Positions 26,293 through 34,239 are shown, counted from the first letter of the stretch. The stretch is DNA of 64,000 bases from Streptomyces sp. PCS3-D2 (GCF_000612545.2 NZ_CP097800.1:1240001-1304000), one strand, 5' to 3'. Notes: a model not told the origin generated them from the letters alone. Program-made: numbers and translations.

Positions 26293-27549
26293 TCACGGCG
26301 TGCTCAGCGTGGCGATCTCCGCCCCCAACTCCGCTACGCGGTGGTCCTTGCTCAGGGGGCCGAACTCATCGCACAGGGCTTGGAGTCTACGGGCGACGTA
26401 TCCGGACGATGATGCTTGGGCCAACTGGACGGCCTCCCGTCCGTACGCGACGACTTGTTCGGGGTCTCGCCGCTTGGCGCCGATGGCGGCGAGATCGGTC
26501 AGTACCGAGCCTCTGCGTCGGTAGGACTGGCCGGACGCAAGCTCGGTCTGTTGAAGCGCACCCTTCAGGGTCTCCTCCGCCAGATCGAGGCGTCCAAGCT
26601 GGACGTAGCGTGCGCCCCGTTCCTCGGCCAGGCGGCTGCCATCGAAGCGCAGCCATCCACCGTTGACGCTGTCCTCGGTCAGCTCCGTGACCTTCTCCGC
26701 CTGGTCGAGCGCACGCTCGCACCCGTTCAGGTCTCCCATGCCGGCGCATGCCTCGGCCTGAACTGCGGCGACCCAGCACCGCGTGGCGAGGGTGCTGTCT
26801 CCCCGTCCGGCCAGCCTCTCGGCCAGTGACAGGAGCTGCGTGGCCTGGCGGTATCGTTGATCCGACATGTCCACGTAGGCGTGCCGTACAAGGGCGCAAG
26901 CCCACAGGTCGAAGGCTCCGGCGTCCTTGCTGACGGAGGCGGCCAGGGCGTAGGACGCTGCGGCGTCCGTGTACCGGTTGGCGTCGAAGGCGACCTCCCC
27001 GGCCAACTGGAAGAGGTCAGCCGCTGCGTGCAGGAGCGGGCGGGAGTTACCCCGGTTGCCTGCTGCCAGAGCTTCGTTCAGCGTCGCGAGCTGGTCACGG
27101 ACGACGGGGTAGACAGAACCCTTGGAACGGGCCAGTTGGTACACCTGCCACTGGTGGCTGTTCATCCGCAGGGAGCCGGATGGTGCGCCCCGGCGCACCC
27201 CCTCCGTGAGAGCCTCGGCCTCATCCAGCGGCAAGGCGGTGAGGGCTCCGCTGACTGTGAGGATGCGGAGTAATTCGCGGCGGATCATGTCGTCGGGGTC
27301 TCCCGCGCCTGGGTGGTCACTGGACTGGTGCCCTGTGGCTTCCTGGCTGGCGGCTGTTGGCTGCGTCAGGAGGGCGTCAAGCTCGATGAGGGTGACTTCG
27401 AGGGCGTTGGCCAAGCCCCGTCGCTGAGGTGGCTGGGGTTCGATCCTGCCGCTCTCCCAGCGTCCGACCGTTGTTCGGTCTACCCCGAGTAACTGAGCCA
27501 ATTTCTCCTGACTGTAGCCCAGGGCTTTACGTCGTTCCGCCAGTCCCAT
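26293..27549 (-). CDS. XRE-family regulator with TPR-like C-terminal domain
   Basis: 418 aa. N-terminal HTH at about residues 3-58 (ALGYSQEKLAQLLGVDRTTV, then GRWESG), followed by ~300 residues of helical TPR-like repeats (e.g. RYTDAAASYALAASVSKDAG and GRLDLAEETLKGALQQ). This is the Streptomyces form of TPR regulators that bind small signals or peptides. ATG 27547-27549; the upstream extension of the frame is not supported. Divergent from the small-protein/peptide genes, which makes it the likely controller of the island's cassette. Confidence 0.85.
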   Translation of the reverse strand: MGLAERRKALGYSQEKLAQLLGVDRTTVGRWESGRIEPQPPQRRGLANALEVTLIELDALLTQPTAASQEATGHQSSDHPGAGDPDDMIRRELLRILTVSGALTALPLDEAEALTEGVRRGAPSGSLRMNSHQWQVYQLARSKGSVYPVVRDQLATLNEALAAGNRGNSRPLLHAAADLFQLAGEVAFDANRYTDAAASYALAASVSKDAGAFDLWACALVRHAYVDMSDQRYRQATQLLSLAERLAGRGDSTLATRCWVAAVQAEACAGMGDLNGCERALDQAEKVTELTEDSVNGGWLRFDGSRLAEERGARYVQLGRLDLAEETLKGALQQTELASGQSYRRRGSVLTDLAAIGAKRRDPEQVVAYGREAVQLAQASSSGYVARRLQALCDEFGPLSKDHRVAELGAEIATLSTP

Positions 27550-27704
27550 GACGGTTCCTTCCCCTGATCTGAGCCCCGCTGCTCGCCGTGCACGGATCTG
27601 CGTCAAGCCTGCCGCACGGATGCCGTGGAGCGCTCGGACTCCCTCCGGTTTCCTTGGGGTTGTCGCAAACGGGCACGGTGGTGAACCTGCGGAAGGGCGC
27701 GGAC

Positions 27705-27977
27705 ATGGCAGCACAGAACGAGACGTCAGACGGTTACCAAGGGTCCGGACGGACTCCGGATCTTGGCGTCGAGCCTCGCGTTCTCATGACGCTTCGGGTA
27801 TCGCGTGACTCCGGCCGCACCTGGGAACAGGGCACCAGCGTGAAGGCGGGCGACCCGTTCGTCATCCTCTCCGACCCCGGCCGGTATCCGCCATGCCTCT
27901 GCGGTCGGTGCACGGATAACAGCTCGCCGTCCGCCAGTTCGCTGCGTCAGGCCACGATCGAGCCGAGCACGACGTGA
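27705..27977 (+). CDS. Small hypothetical protein upstream of the peptide cassette
   Basis: 90 aa starting at ATG 27705 with GGAAGG at 27691-27696. The middle reads like a small beta-strand protein (VLMTLRVSRDSGRTWEQG; GDPFVILSDPG), followed by a CLCGRC cysteine cluster that might bind a metal. Not recognised. Its stop overlaps the next ATG (TGATG), coupling it to the mini membrane protein. Confidence 0.55.
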   Translation: MAAQNETSDGYQGSGRTPDLGVEPRVLMTLRVSRDSGRTWEQGTSVKAGDPFVILSDPGRYPPCLCGRCTDNSSPSASSLRQATIEPSTT

Positions 27978-28096
27978 TGTCGGGCTTAGGCAACTGGGTT
28001 CTGCGCCGGTTCGGCCGGTACGCAGGGGTGCTCTGCCTGGCCGTGATCTTCGGCGGTGTGGCGGTGTTCTTCGCCGGAGCCCTTGCGACGCGGTAG
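27977..28096 (+). CDS. Mini membrane protein (39 aa)
   Basis: Starts at ATG 27977-27979 inside the previous stop codon. A short amphipathic, basic N-terminus (WVLRRFGRYAG) leads into one hydrophobic helix (VLCLAVIFGGVAVFFAGAL). Leu4 is encoded by TTA (27986-27988), so bldA may gate its synthesis. Small enough to be missed by gene callers. Could be an immunity, export or toxin-like peptide (inference). Confidence 0.5.
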   Translation: MSGLGNWVLRRFGRYAGVLCLAVIFGGVAVFFAGALATR

Positions 28097-28126
28097 CCGC
28101 CTCGAAGGCTGCTGCCTCCCGTTCCT

Positions 28127-28146
28127 CCCGCCGGACTCCCGGCGGG
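28127..28146 (+). terminator. Hairpin just before the peptide gene
   Basis: Perfect 8-bp stem CCCGCCGG/CCGGCGGG with a 4-nt loop, followed by TGTTTCC, 26 bp before the 45-aa peptide ATG. May end the preceding mini-operon or act as an attenuator for the cassette. Confidence 0.5.
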
Positions 28147-28172
28147 TGTTTCCGAGTGGAGAGGTAAGACCG

Positions 28173-28310
28173 ATGGTGGAAGAGAACACCGGATCGGTGG
28201 CGCCCGAGGGGGGTGGCCTGCTCGTCGCGAAGCGGAAGATCGTCGCCGCGCGCACCCGCGCCGAGCAGGAGTCGGACGTCAGCAGTGGCCGTTCCGACGG
28301 CAACGACTGA
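28173..28310 (+). CDS. 45-aa putative precursor peptide
   Basis: ATG 28173 with GGAGAGGTAAG 7-16 nt upstream, a strong ribosome-binding site. The peptide has an acidic/Gly start (MVEENTGSVAPEGGG), a basic middle (KRKIVAARTR) and a Ser/Asp-rich tail (ESDVSSGRSDGND). It has no Cys, Trp, Tyr, Phe or His, so it is not a lanthipeptide, sactipeptide or thiopeptide precursor. It lies 14 bp upstream of the JmjC oxygenase gene in the same transcription unit, the arrangement expected of a RiPP precursor and its tailoring enzymes. Not a recognised family. Confidence 0.55.
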   Translation: MVEENTGSVAPEGGGLLVAKRKIVAARTRAEQESDVSSGRSDGND

Positions 28311-28324
28311 CGGGAGCGCCCACG

Positions 28325-29515
28325 GTGCTTGATGCAGCCTCGTGGGCGGGGCGTCTGGGCGGGGACGCGTTCCTCGCCCAGACGTACCACCGCTCCTACG
28401 CCCACTTCCCCGGTACCGCCGACATGGCGAGTGACCTGTTCTCCTGGGACGACCTGAATCGGATCATTGCTTCGCAGCGACTGGAGCCGCCCCGGCTGCG
28501 CCTGTCGGCCGACGGCGAGATGGTCCCGCTCCACCGCTACGCGATCCCGACCACGAACCGCCGCGCGGTCACCTGGTCCCGCATCCAGCCGGACGAGCTG
28601 CACACCCAGCTCAGAGAGGGTGCGTCGCTGGTCCTCGACGCGGTGGAGAAGATCCACCCTGCTGTGGGGGTGACGGCTGAGGGGCTGGAACGCTTCCTCG
28701 GGACTTCCGTGCAGGCCAACGTGTACGCCTCGTGGACTGAGCGGGAGGGCTTCGGCCGGCACTGGGACGACCACGATGTGGTGGTGGTCCAGTTGCACGG
28801 CTCGAAGCGGTGGCGCCTGTACGGGTCCACCCGTGAGGCCCCTACCTTCCGGGACGTGGAGTCCCCGGAGGAGCCGGAGGGCGACCCGGTGGCGGACATC
28901 GTTCTGTCCCCCGGTGACGTGCTCTACCTGCCGCGTGGCTGGTGGCACGCGGTCACCGCTGACCAGGGGACGGAGTCCCTTCACCTCACGTTCGGCATGG
29001 TCCCGCACACGGGGGCAGACCTCATGCTCTGGGTGGTCGACCAACTCCGGGCGTCCCTCGCTCTGCGCAGGGACATCCCGCGGTTTGCCTCTCTGCCTGA
29101 GCAGTCGGAGTTCATCGACGCCGTACGTCGTGAGGTGCTGGACACGATGGCGGACCCCCGCTTGATCGAGCGGTGGGCGGAGTCCACCGACACGACCGAC
29201 CTGGGCCACGCGATCCCCTCCCTCCCGTACGTGGACGGGCTCCCCGCGCGGGCAGAGATCACGGTCAAGTTGACCGCCCCGAGGAGCCGCCTGGCGGCGA
29301 ACCCCACACATGGCACGGTGACGTTCTCGGCGGCCGGTACCGCCTGGGACTTCGCCGAGTCCGCCGCGCCGGTTCTCGGCACGCTGCTGACCGGTCAGCC
29401 GACCACGCTCGGAGCCCTGGCGGACTCCGCCGGGCTGGAGGTTAAGGACGTGGCCGAACTGGCCTGGGCTCTGATCGAGGGCCAGGCGCTCGCAGTCGTG
29501 GGGACGGGGTTGTGA
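28325..29515 (+). CDS. JmjC/cupin-type Fe(II)/2-oxoglutarate oxygenase (ROX-like)
   Basis: 396 aa from GTG 28325. The JmjC barrel has the iron triad HxD (H146-D148 in GRHWDDHD) and the distal His (H208 in LPRGWWHAV), plus the QLHGSKRWRLYG strand typical of ribosomal-oxygenase-like proteins (NO66, MINA53, YcfD). A helical middle and a C-terminal winged-helix-like segment (about 335-396) complete the ROX layout. Family members hydroxylate protein side chains. Beside a small peptide gene, the substrate may be that peptide; a ribosomal protein is the alternative. Its stop overlaps the next start (GTGA). Confidence 0.8.
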   Translation: MLDAASWAGRLGGDAFLAQTYHRSYAHFPGTADMASDLFSWDDLNRIIASQRLEPPRLRLSADGEMVPLHRYAIPTTNRRAVTWSRIQPDELHTQLREGASLVLDAVEKIHPAVGVTAEGLERFLGTSVQANVYASWTEREGFGRHWDDHDVVVVQLHGSKRWRLYGSTREAPTFRDVESPEEPEGDPVADIVLSPGDVLYLPRGWWHAVTADQGTESLHLTFGMVPHTGADLMLWVVDQLRASLALRRDIPRFASLPEQSEFIDAVRREVLDTMADPRLIERWAESTDTTDLGHAIPSLPYVDGLPARAEITVKLTAPRSRLAANPTHGTVTFSAAGTAWDFAESAAPVLGTLLTGQPTTLGALADSAGLEVKDVAELAWALIEGQALAVVGTGL

Positions 29516-30417
29516 CCGCCGTCCTCTCCCTGGGGACGTACCGCGTGCGTGCCGTCGGTCTGGCGGCGCGCACCGCCCTGGCGGCCGGTAGCCCGTGGGT
29601 GGACACCGCACCCAGCTACGCCCACGGTCGGGCACACGAGGAGCTGCGCCCGGTTCTCGGGGAGTACCCGACTGTGCGGGTAGCCACGAAGGCAGGGTTC
29701 TTTACGGCGGAACAGGGCCGTGCCGCTCTGGCCGAAGGCGTGCTCACTCAGGAGGAGGCAGCGAGCAGGCACAGTCTGGAGCGGGCCTTCATCCGCTGGC
29801 AGACGGAGCGCTCGTTGGCCGCGCTCGGCCGCGCGGACCTGGTCTTCGTGCACAACCCGGAGCACCACGGGCACGGCCTCGACCGTGCCGCTCTGCACTG
29901 GCGTGTACGGGAAGCCTTCACGGCGCTGGAAGAGTTCGCCCAAGCGGGCAGGATCGGCGGGTACGGCGTCGCCACCTGGTCGGGCCTGGTAAGCGGGGCG
30001 TTCACCGTTCCCGAGCTGCACGCGCTTGCCCGGCAGGCGGCGGGTTCCGCCGAGCCCCACTTCACGGGGTTGCAGATGCCCGTCAGCCTGATCATGGACG
30101 ACCTGATCAGACAGGCACTGGACGGCGGCGGATCGCTGATGCAGGCGAAGGACGCGGGGTTGATCACGTTCGGCTCTGCACCCCTGCACGGCGGCGAACT
30201 CTTGAATGCCATGACACCCGAGCTGGTGAACTTCATCCGCCCCGGTCTGTCGGCCGCAGCCGCTGCCCTGCTGGCTGCTGGCTCGTGCCCCGGTCTCGAT
30301 GTCGTCCTTACCTCCGCGAGCACCCGTGAACACTGGGACGATGCGGCGAAGGCTCTGGCTGCGCCCCTGACGGCTGAGGAACTGAGGAGGGTGACCGATG
30401 AACTCGCCGCCGAGTGA
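29512..30417 (+). CDS. Aldo/keto reductase family protein
   Basis: 301 aa, GTG start overlapping the JmjC stop. TIM-barrel features of AKR enzymes: WVDTAPSYAHGRAHE (Asp and catalytic Tyr), VATKAGFF (Lys), DLVFVHNPEHH (His region) and IGGYGVATW. Distant from canonical members in the C-terminal half, so the cofactor-binding loop is uncertain. In this context it may oxidise or reduce a modified residue of the peptide, after hydroxylation by the JmjC protein. Confidence 0.8.
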   Translation: MTAVLSLGTYRVRAVGLAARTALAAGSPWVDTAPSYAHGRAHEELRPVLGEYPTVRVATKAGFFTAEQGRAALAEGVLTQEEAASRHSLERAFIRWQTERSLAALGRADLVFVHNPEHHGHGLDRAALHWRVREAFTALEEFAQAGRIGGYGVATWSGLVSGAFTVPELHALARQAAGSAEPHFTGLQMPVSLIMDDLIRQALDGGGSLMQAKDAGLITFGSAPLHGGELLNAMTPELVNFIRPGLSAAAAALLAAGSCPGLDVVLTSASTREHWDDAAKALAAPLTAEELRRVTDELAAE

Positions 30418-31252
30418 GGACGTACAGACCCTGATGGAGGCTGCCCACGACAGGGCGGCGAAGGCTCTGGGTCTCACGTGTACCGGTTCGCTGGCCTGGG
30501 GGTTCCAAGGTGTGACCCTCGGTCGGCAGGCGGGGGAGCACTGGCTCCGGGTAGGCCGGACGGCCAGGAGAAACGCGGGCAGGAAGCAGGGAGAGGGCAT
30601 CGTGGGGGCTTCCCTGCTGGTGCCTGATGCGGTCCCGCGCCCGCGCCTGTACGACGTCCACGACTGGACTGACGAGGAGTGGGCCTTCGAGGCCGAAGTC
30701 CTCGACTACGTGACGCACCCCGTCGTGTCCCCGGAGCGGGCCGACCTGGACCGCGACCCCGGCTTGCCTGCCGAGTGGTGGGCCGACCTGTGCCGAGCCC
30801 TGGCCCTGCTCGCTGGGGCGGAGGGAGTGAAGGTCACTGTCCGGGACGGGTGGATCGAACGCGCATTCCCCCAGTTCCTCGGCATCCCTGCCCCGACCAA
30901 GGTGGAGCGGGTGACCGGTCATGGTGACCTGCACTGGGGCAACCTCACGACCACGCCTCTGACCCTGCTGGACTGGGAGCGGTGGGGCCTGGTGCCCTAC
31001 GGCTACGACGCGGGTCTTCTTCACACGAACAGCCTGCTCGTTCCCGATGTGGCGGACCGCATCCGGCTGGAGTTCGCTTCGGTTCTGGACACCCCAGCCG
31101 GCCGAGTCGGGGAGCTTGCGGCCCTGGCGGAGATGCTGCAAGCCGTAGCCCGTGGCTGGTATCCGGACCTGGCTCCGCGCCTACTCGCTCGGGCGGAGTC
31201 ACTCACGGGCGTTCGGCCGCCGGTCCCACTCCACTCCGAGGTCAGCGGCTGA
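30398..31252 (+). CDS. APH-type phosphotransferase
   Basis: 284 aa. Kinase-like fold of the aminoglycoside phosphotransferase family: catalytic loop HGDLHWGN (H175, D177, N182) and metal-binding LLDWERWG (D192). The N-terminal Lys-containing lobe is short and divergent. The ATG at 30398 lies 20 nt inside the upstream gene, so it is translationally coupled. APH-like kinases phosphorylate small molecules or, in class V lanthipeptide and thioamitide pathways, peptide Ser/Thr residues. The precursor's Ser-rich tail would be a possible substrate. Confidence 0.82.
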   Translation: MNSPPSEDVQTLMEAAHDRAAKALGLTCTGSLAWGFQGVTLGRQAGEHWLRVGRTARRNAGRKQGEGIVGASLLVPDAVPRPRLYDVHDWTDEEWAFEAEVLDYVTHPVVSPERADLDRDPGLPAEWWADLCRALALLAGAEGVKVTVRDGWIERAFPQFLGIPAPTKVERVTGHGDLHWGNLTTTPLTLLDWERWGLVPYGYDAGLLHTNSLLVPDVADRIRLEFASVLDTPAGRVGELAALAEMLQAVARGWYPDLAPRLLARAESLTGVRPPVPLHSEVSG

Positions 31253-31320
31253 CAGGTCCGCGCATGACAGCGGCCCCCGACGTGACGCCGGGGGCCTGTC
31301 CGCGTCCGTGTGCGCCTGTC

Positions 31321-31477
31321 TCAGGCGCTCTCTCCGAGGTGCCGGTACAACGTGGCACGACCGATTCCCAGGGCCTTGGCGATGGCTGTGACGCTGTCTC
31401 CCTTGGCGTGCCGGGCACGGGCTACGGCGAGCTTGTCGTCATCCACAACGGACGGACGACCGCCGACGTTGCCCTTA
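31321..31477 (-). pseudogene. C-terminal part of a split serine recombinase
   Basis: Encodes GNVGGRPSVVDDDKLAVARA and an HTH ending in GRATLYRHLGESA, the DNA-binding end of a resolvase/invertase-type recombinase. The other part is at 33154-33290. Removing the IS and one TTA copy restores the reading frame across AARK-GNVGG. Confidence 0.75.
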
Positions 31478-31590
31478 GAGGCTGTTGTCTTTCCGAGTTT
31501 GATGACGGCGTTTTCGCTGGTCAGGGGTAGTGGTGGCGTCCGTGTGGGAGTGATGGATCGTTGTTTTCGTCGCTCTCGTGGAGGTCGCGG

Positions 31591-32139
31591 ATGCCGTCGG
31601 TTGTCGGACTGCTGGAACAGCACGAGCTTGCCGCCCGTCGTCGCGTGGACGGGCTGCGCGAGGAAGCCGACCGGATCCAGGCCGAGCTCGCGGCGGCCGA
31701 GCAGGAGTGGCTGGAGTGGACGATCGCCCGTGAGCGTGTGGGTGCCGTGCTGTCCGCGCCGGGCGGGTGTCCGGCCGACGCGGTGGCCGCCGAACGACCG
31801 GGCGGTGCCGGGACGGATGCCGGGGTGCAGGCGTCCGTGCCGGTGGCGGCGAAGGCGAAGTCGCAGGTTCCGGTGTGGCGCGAGGGGCTGGCCGTGACGG
31901 CATTGTCGGCGGACTATCAGCGCATCCTGGCCGCGCTCGCGGACCGGGTCCGTCTCGGTCAGGGCCCGCTGACCTGCCAGGAGATGGCCTCCGCCTTCGG
32001 CATGGAGACGGTGCCGGCCAAGGTGGAGGCCCTGCGGTCGAAGGCGAAACGCCTGGCCGCGCGGGGCTGGCTGGCCGAGCCTGCGCCGGGCCGGTTCACG
32101 CTCGCGCGGAACGTGAGCGGGTCAGGCGGCGGGTCATGA
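31591..32139 (+). CDS. IS accessory protein
   Basis: 182 aa from ATG 31591 (GGAGG at 31580-31584). A predicted coiled-coil N-terminus (LLEQHELAARRRVDGLREEA) is followed by a linker and a C-terminal winged-helix-like domain (TCQEMASAFGMETVPAKVEAL; KRLAARGWL). Transcribed towards the transposase gene and overlapping its 3' end by 44 bp antisense. This type of passenger protein accompanies IS5-like elements in Streptomyces; its role in transposition is unclear. Confidence 0.6.
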   Translation: MPSVVGLLEQHELAARRRVDGLREEADRIQAELAAAEQEWLEWTIARERVGAVLSAPGGCPADAVAAERPGGAGTDAGVQASVPVAAKAKSQVPVWREGLAVTALSADYQRILAALADRVRLGQGPLTCQEMASAFGMETVPAKVEALRSKAKRLAARGWLAEPAPGRFTLARNVSGSGGGS

Positions 32140-33013
32140 CCATGGTCATCGACCAGTAGATCATCGCCTCGGCGCTGGTGGTGCGGCGTTCGAAGTCGCG
32201 GACCAGGCGGCGGCTTCGCATCAGGTGGGCGAAGAGCCGCTCGACGATCCACCGCTTGGGCAGCACCACGAAGCCGCGCCTGTCGTCGCTGCGCTTGACG
32301 ATCGCCAGGACCAGGGCGAGCGTGGCCAGGCAGTGCTCGACGAGGCTGCCGGTGTAGCCGCCGTCGGCCCAGACGAGTTCCAGCCGGTGGTGGGCATCGG
32401 CCGCCCGCTCAAGCAGCACCTTCGCGGCGGCGCGGTCGCCGATGTCCGCGCTCGTGACCATCACGCCCAGCAGCAGGCCGAGGGTGTCGACCACGACATG
32501 CCGCTTGCGCCCGTTGATCAGCTTCCCGCCGTCGAACCCGCGGCTGTCGGCGCCGACCACGGCGTCCGCCTTGACCGACTGCGAGTCGATCACGCCGGCC
32601 GTCGGCTCCGCATCCCGACCCGCCTCCTGGCGGACCCGGCCACGCAGCCGGTCATGAAACTCCTGGACCAGCACGTGGTCGCGCCAGCGGCGGAAGAATG
32701 CATAGACCCGGTCCCACGGCGGGAAGTCGCCGGGCATCGCCCGCCACTTGATCCCGTTGTCCACGAGATAGCGGATCGCGTCCAGTATCGCCCGGTGGCA
32801 GTACGCCTCCGGCTGCCCGCCGCGGCCGCGCATCCAGCCCGGCACCGGCAACAGTGGCCGGACCACGGCCCACTCCGCGTCCGTCATGTCCGAGGGATAC
32901 CGCCGAACACGCTCCGGATGATCGGCCGCATTCCCGAACCTGTGAGCGACACAATCACACGACGGTGCAGCCGAGTTGGACTTCACCGGCGTGAGCACGT
33001 ACAACTGCGGCAA
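32096..33013 (-). CDS. IS5-family transposase
   Basis: 305 aa, apparently intact. DDE chemistry: first Asp in GVIDSQSVKAD, second in VWADGGYTG, and the Glu in KRWIVERLFAHLMRSRRL. The N-terminus has the family-typical YPSDMTDAEWAVVRPLLP. The TTG start (33011-33013) follows AGGAGA; ATG at MTDAEW is the conservative alternative. The complete ORF and intact ends suggest a recently active element. Confidence 0.88.
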   Translation of the reverse strand: MPQLYVLTPVKSNSAAPSCDCVAHRFGNAADHPERVRRYPSDMTDAEWAVVRPLLPVPGWMRGRGGQPEAYCHRAILDAIRYLVDNGIKWRAMPGDFPPWDRVYAFFRRWRDHVLVQEFHDRLRGRVRQEAGRDAEPTAGVIDSQSVKADAVVGADSRGFDGGKLINGRKRHVVVDTLGLLLGVMVTSADIGDRAAAKVLLERAADAHHRLELVWADGGYTGSLVEHCLATLALVLAIVKRSDDRRGFVVLPKRWIVERLFAHLMRSRRLVRDFERRTTSAEAMIYWSMTMVMTRRLTRSRSARA

Positions 33014-33153
33014 CAGGGTCTCCTGGATCTCGGTTGGCTTCGCAACCCCGAGCTACCAAGAGGCCCTGCCTTCATGCCCGCGGCCAGCCGCGATCACCCG
33101 ATCGAGACTCCCGTTCGACGCCCACCCCTCAAGATCGGAACGACAACAGCTAC

Positions 33154-33290
33154 TTACGGGCCGCAGCCTCCAACCCCTCCAACGTCTTCTCTCGGATGCC
33201 CTCTCGCTCCACCTCGGCACTGACGGCGAGCACCGCGAACACGATGGCACCTGCCCCGTTCGGGTTGTACTCCGCAATGCCTCTGTGCAG
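33154..33290 (-). pseudogene. Catalytic-domain fragment of the split serine recombinase
   Basis: The minus strand encodes YNPNGAGAIVFAVLAVSAEV and EREGIREKTLEGLEAAARK, the end of the resolvase catalytic domain plus the long E-helix. It stops at the IS boundary. Upstream (minus strand) the homology is lost after about 15 more codons; the frame seems shifted, so the N-terminus with the catalytic Ser is missing. Confidence 0.65.
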
Positions 33291-33566
33291 CCCTCTACCT
33301 GCTCCAGCGTTTCCCGCCTCAGCCGTGGCTTCTTGCGGGCGCCGTAGTGATGCTCGAACCACTGGAGCCGAGCGGGATCCTGTATCTCGGCCGAGATCGC
33401 GCCACGGTTTCACGGCCTGTCAGCGCCTGATGCTGATGGGACCCAGGGAGAGCACGGTGTCCGCGAGTGCGTCAGTCAGCGCCCGTGAGCGTGCGCCGGG
33501 CGGCACGGAGGCTTGTTCCACGTCGACAAGAGGGAAGCGCACACTGCACCGGCTTCTCGTCGCCAT
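33291..33566. other. Mosaic of gene fragments, no intact gene
   Basis: Both strands have short open stretches that look protein-like for 15-35 residues but do not join: for example minus-strand RLQWFEHHYGARKKPRLRRE and VLVDGDEKPVQCALPSCRR. The region seems to be deletion scar between the recombinase and integrase relics. Confidence 0.4.
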
Positions 33567-34063
33567 CTACCAGCACGGTCGTGGTCGAAGAGGGCAACAC
33601 CTACCGGCTTCGGAAGCTGACCAAGGACGGAGACGACAACGCGATCATCTACGTGGAGCAAGCCCTGATGAACGTCCTGAAGTGGCAGAAGGAACGCCAG
33701 GACGCAGAGCGGGAACGGCTCGGGGATCTCTGGTTGGACCATGACCTCGTGTTCGCCCGTGACGGCTTCAAGCTGTACCGGGGCGAGGCAGGCGGACCGC
33801 AGGACCCCGAGAAGATGTCGGCCCGCTGGCGGACGGCACGCAACCGTCTGCATCTGCCGGAGAACTTCCGGCCGCACGACTGGCGGGCATCGAAGATCAC
33901 AAACGATCTGGACGCCCACGAGAACCCGGTAGATGTCTCAGCCAATGCCCGGCACCACTCGCCGGGCTACACCATGGCGCGGTACGGCAGGCGTCGAGCC
34001 GAGGGGGCGAAGAAGCTGGCCGCTTCGAGCGCCAGCCGTATCGGCCTGTCATCCCTGGTCTGA
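33567..34063 (+). pseudogene. Tyrosine integrase C-terminal relic
   Basis: Encodes the C-terminal half of a phage-type integrase: YVEQALMNVLKWQKERQ, then HDWRAS (His/Arg of the active site), ARHHSPGYTMARYG with the distal His and the nucleophile Tyr, ending 60 bp before attR. The arm-binding and core-binding domains and the first catalytic Arg are missing, and the frame upstream (to 33467) does not look like integrase. The position next to the tRNA is that of an island integrase. Confidence 0.78.
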
Positions 34064-34122
34064 CCAGAAAGTTCGCTCGGCTGTTGGTCACATGGTTGGT
34101 CACGCCACAGTCGGAGAAACAG

Positions 34123-34173
34123 AAAAACCCCAGGTGAATTGGGGTTCCTGCTGGTGTCCGAGGGGGGACTTGA
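34123..34173 (+). repeat. attR-like direct repeat at the tRNA-Leu 3' end
   Basis: Second copy of the 51-bp repeat at 25699-25749. Its last 22 bases belong to the intact tRNA gene (acceptor/T arm including CCA), the rest to the tRNA's terminator dyad. Confidence 0.88.
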
Positions 34174-34239
34174 ACCCCCACGCCCGATAAAGGGCACTAG
34201 CACCTCAAGCTAGCGCGTCTGCCATTCCGCCACCCGGAC
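34152..34239 (-). tRNA. tRNA-Leu (anticodon GAG)
   Basis: 88 nt including an encoded CCA. The acceptor stem pairs GTCCGGG with CTCGGAC. The anticodon stem CTAGC/GCTAG encloses TTGAGGT (anticodon GAG). A long variable arm (class II) and TTC-containing T loop (GGGTTCAAGTCCC) are present. It reads CTC leucine codons. It remains complete after island integration because the 3' end is duplicated. Confidence 0.95.

Larger units (their letters stand above)
31478..33153 (+). mobile_element. IS5-family (IS427-like) insertion sequence
   Basis: 1676 bp. Ends GAGGCTGTTGTCTTTCCGAG (left) and, as reverse complement, GTAGCTGTTGTCGTTCCGAT (right) form ~25-bp imperfect inverted repeats. A 3-bp target duplication TTA flanks it (31475-31477, 33154-33156). 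It carries a transposase on the minus strand and an accessory gene on the plus strand, and interrupts the serine recombinase. Confidence 0.85.
25699..34173 (+). mobile_element. 8.5-kb genomic island integrated in tRNA-Leu(GAG)
   Basis: The region is bounded by a 51-bp direct repeat (50/51 identical) that includes the 3' end of the tRNA-Leu gene at its right boundary, with a tyrosine integrase relic next to it. Cargo: small conserved protein, XRE-TPR regulator, small proteins, 45-aa peptide, JmjC protein, aldo/keto reductase, APH-type kinase. The recombination module is decayed: serine recombinase split by an IS, integrase missing its N-terminus. There are no replication or transfer genes, so the element is probably fixed. 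Confidence 0.85.

Noticed and set aside
28173-28310. 45-aa peptide as a lanthipeptide, lasso or thiopeptide precursor
   Set aside because: No Cys, no class-defining maturation enzymes, no leader similarity; retained only as an unclassified RiPP-like candidate.
33467-33566. N-terminal part of the tyrosine integrase
   Set aside because: The frame is open but lacks integrase-like residues before about 33567; treated as unrelated remnant.
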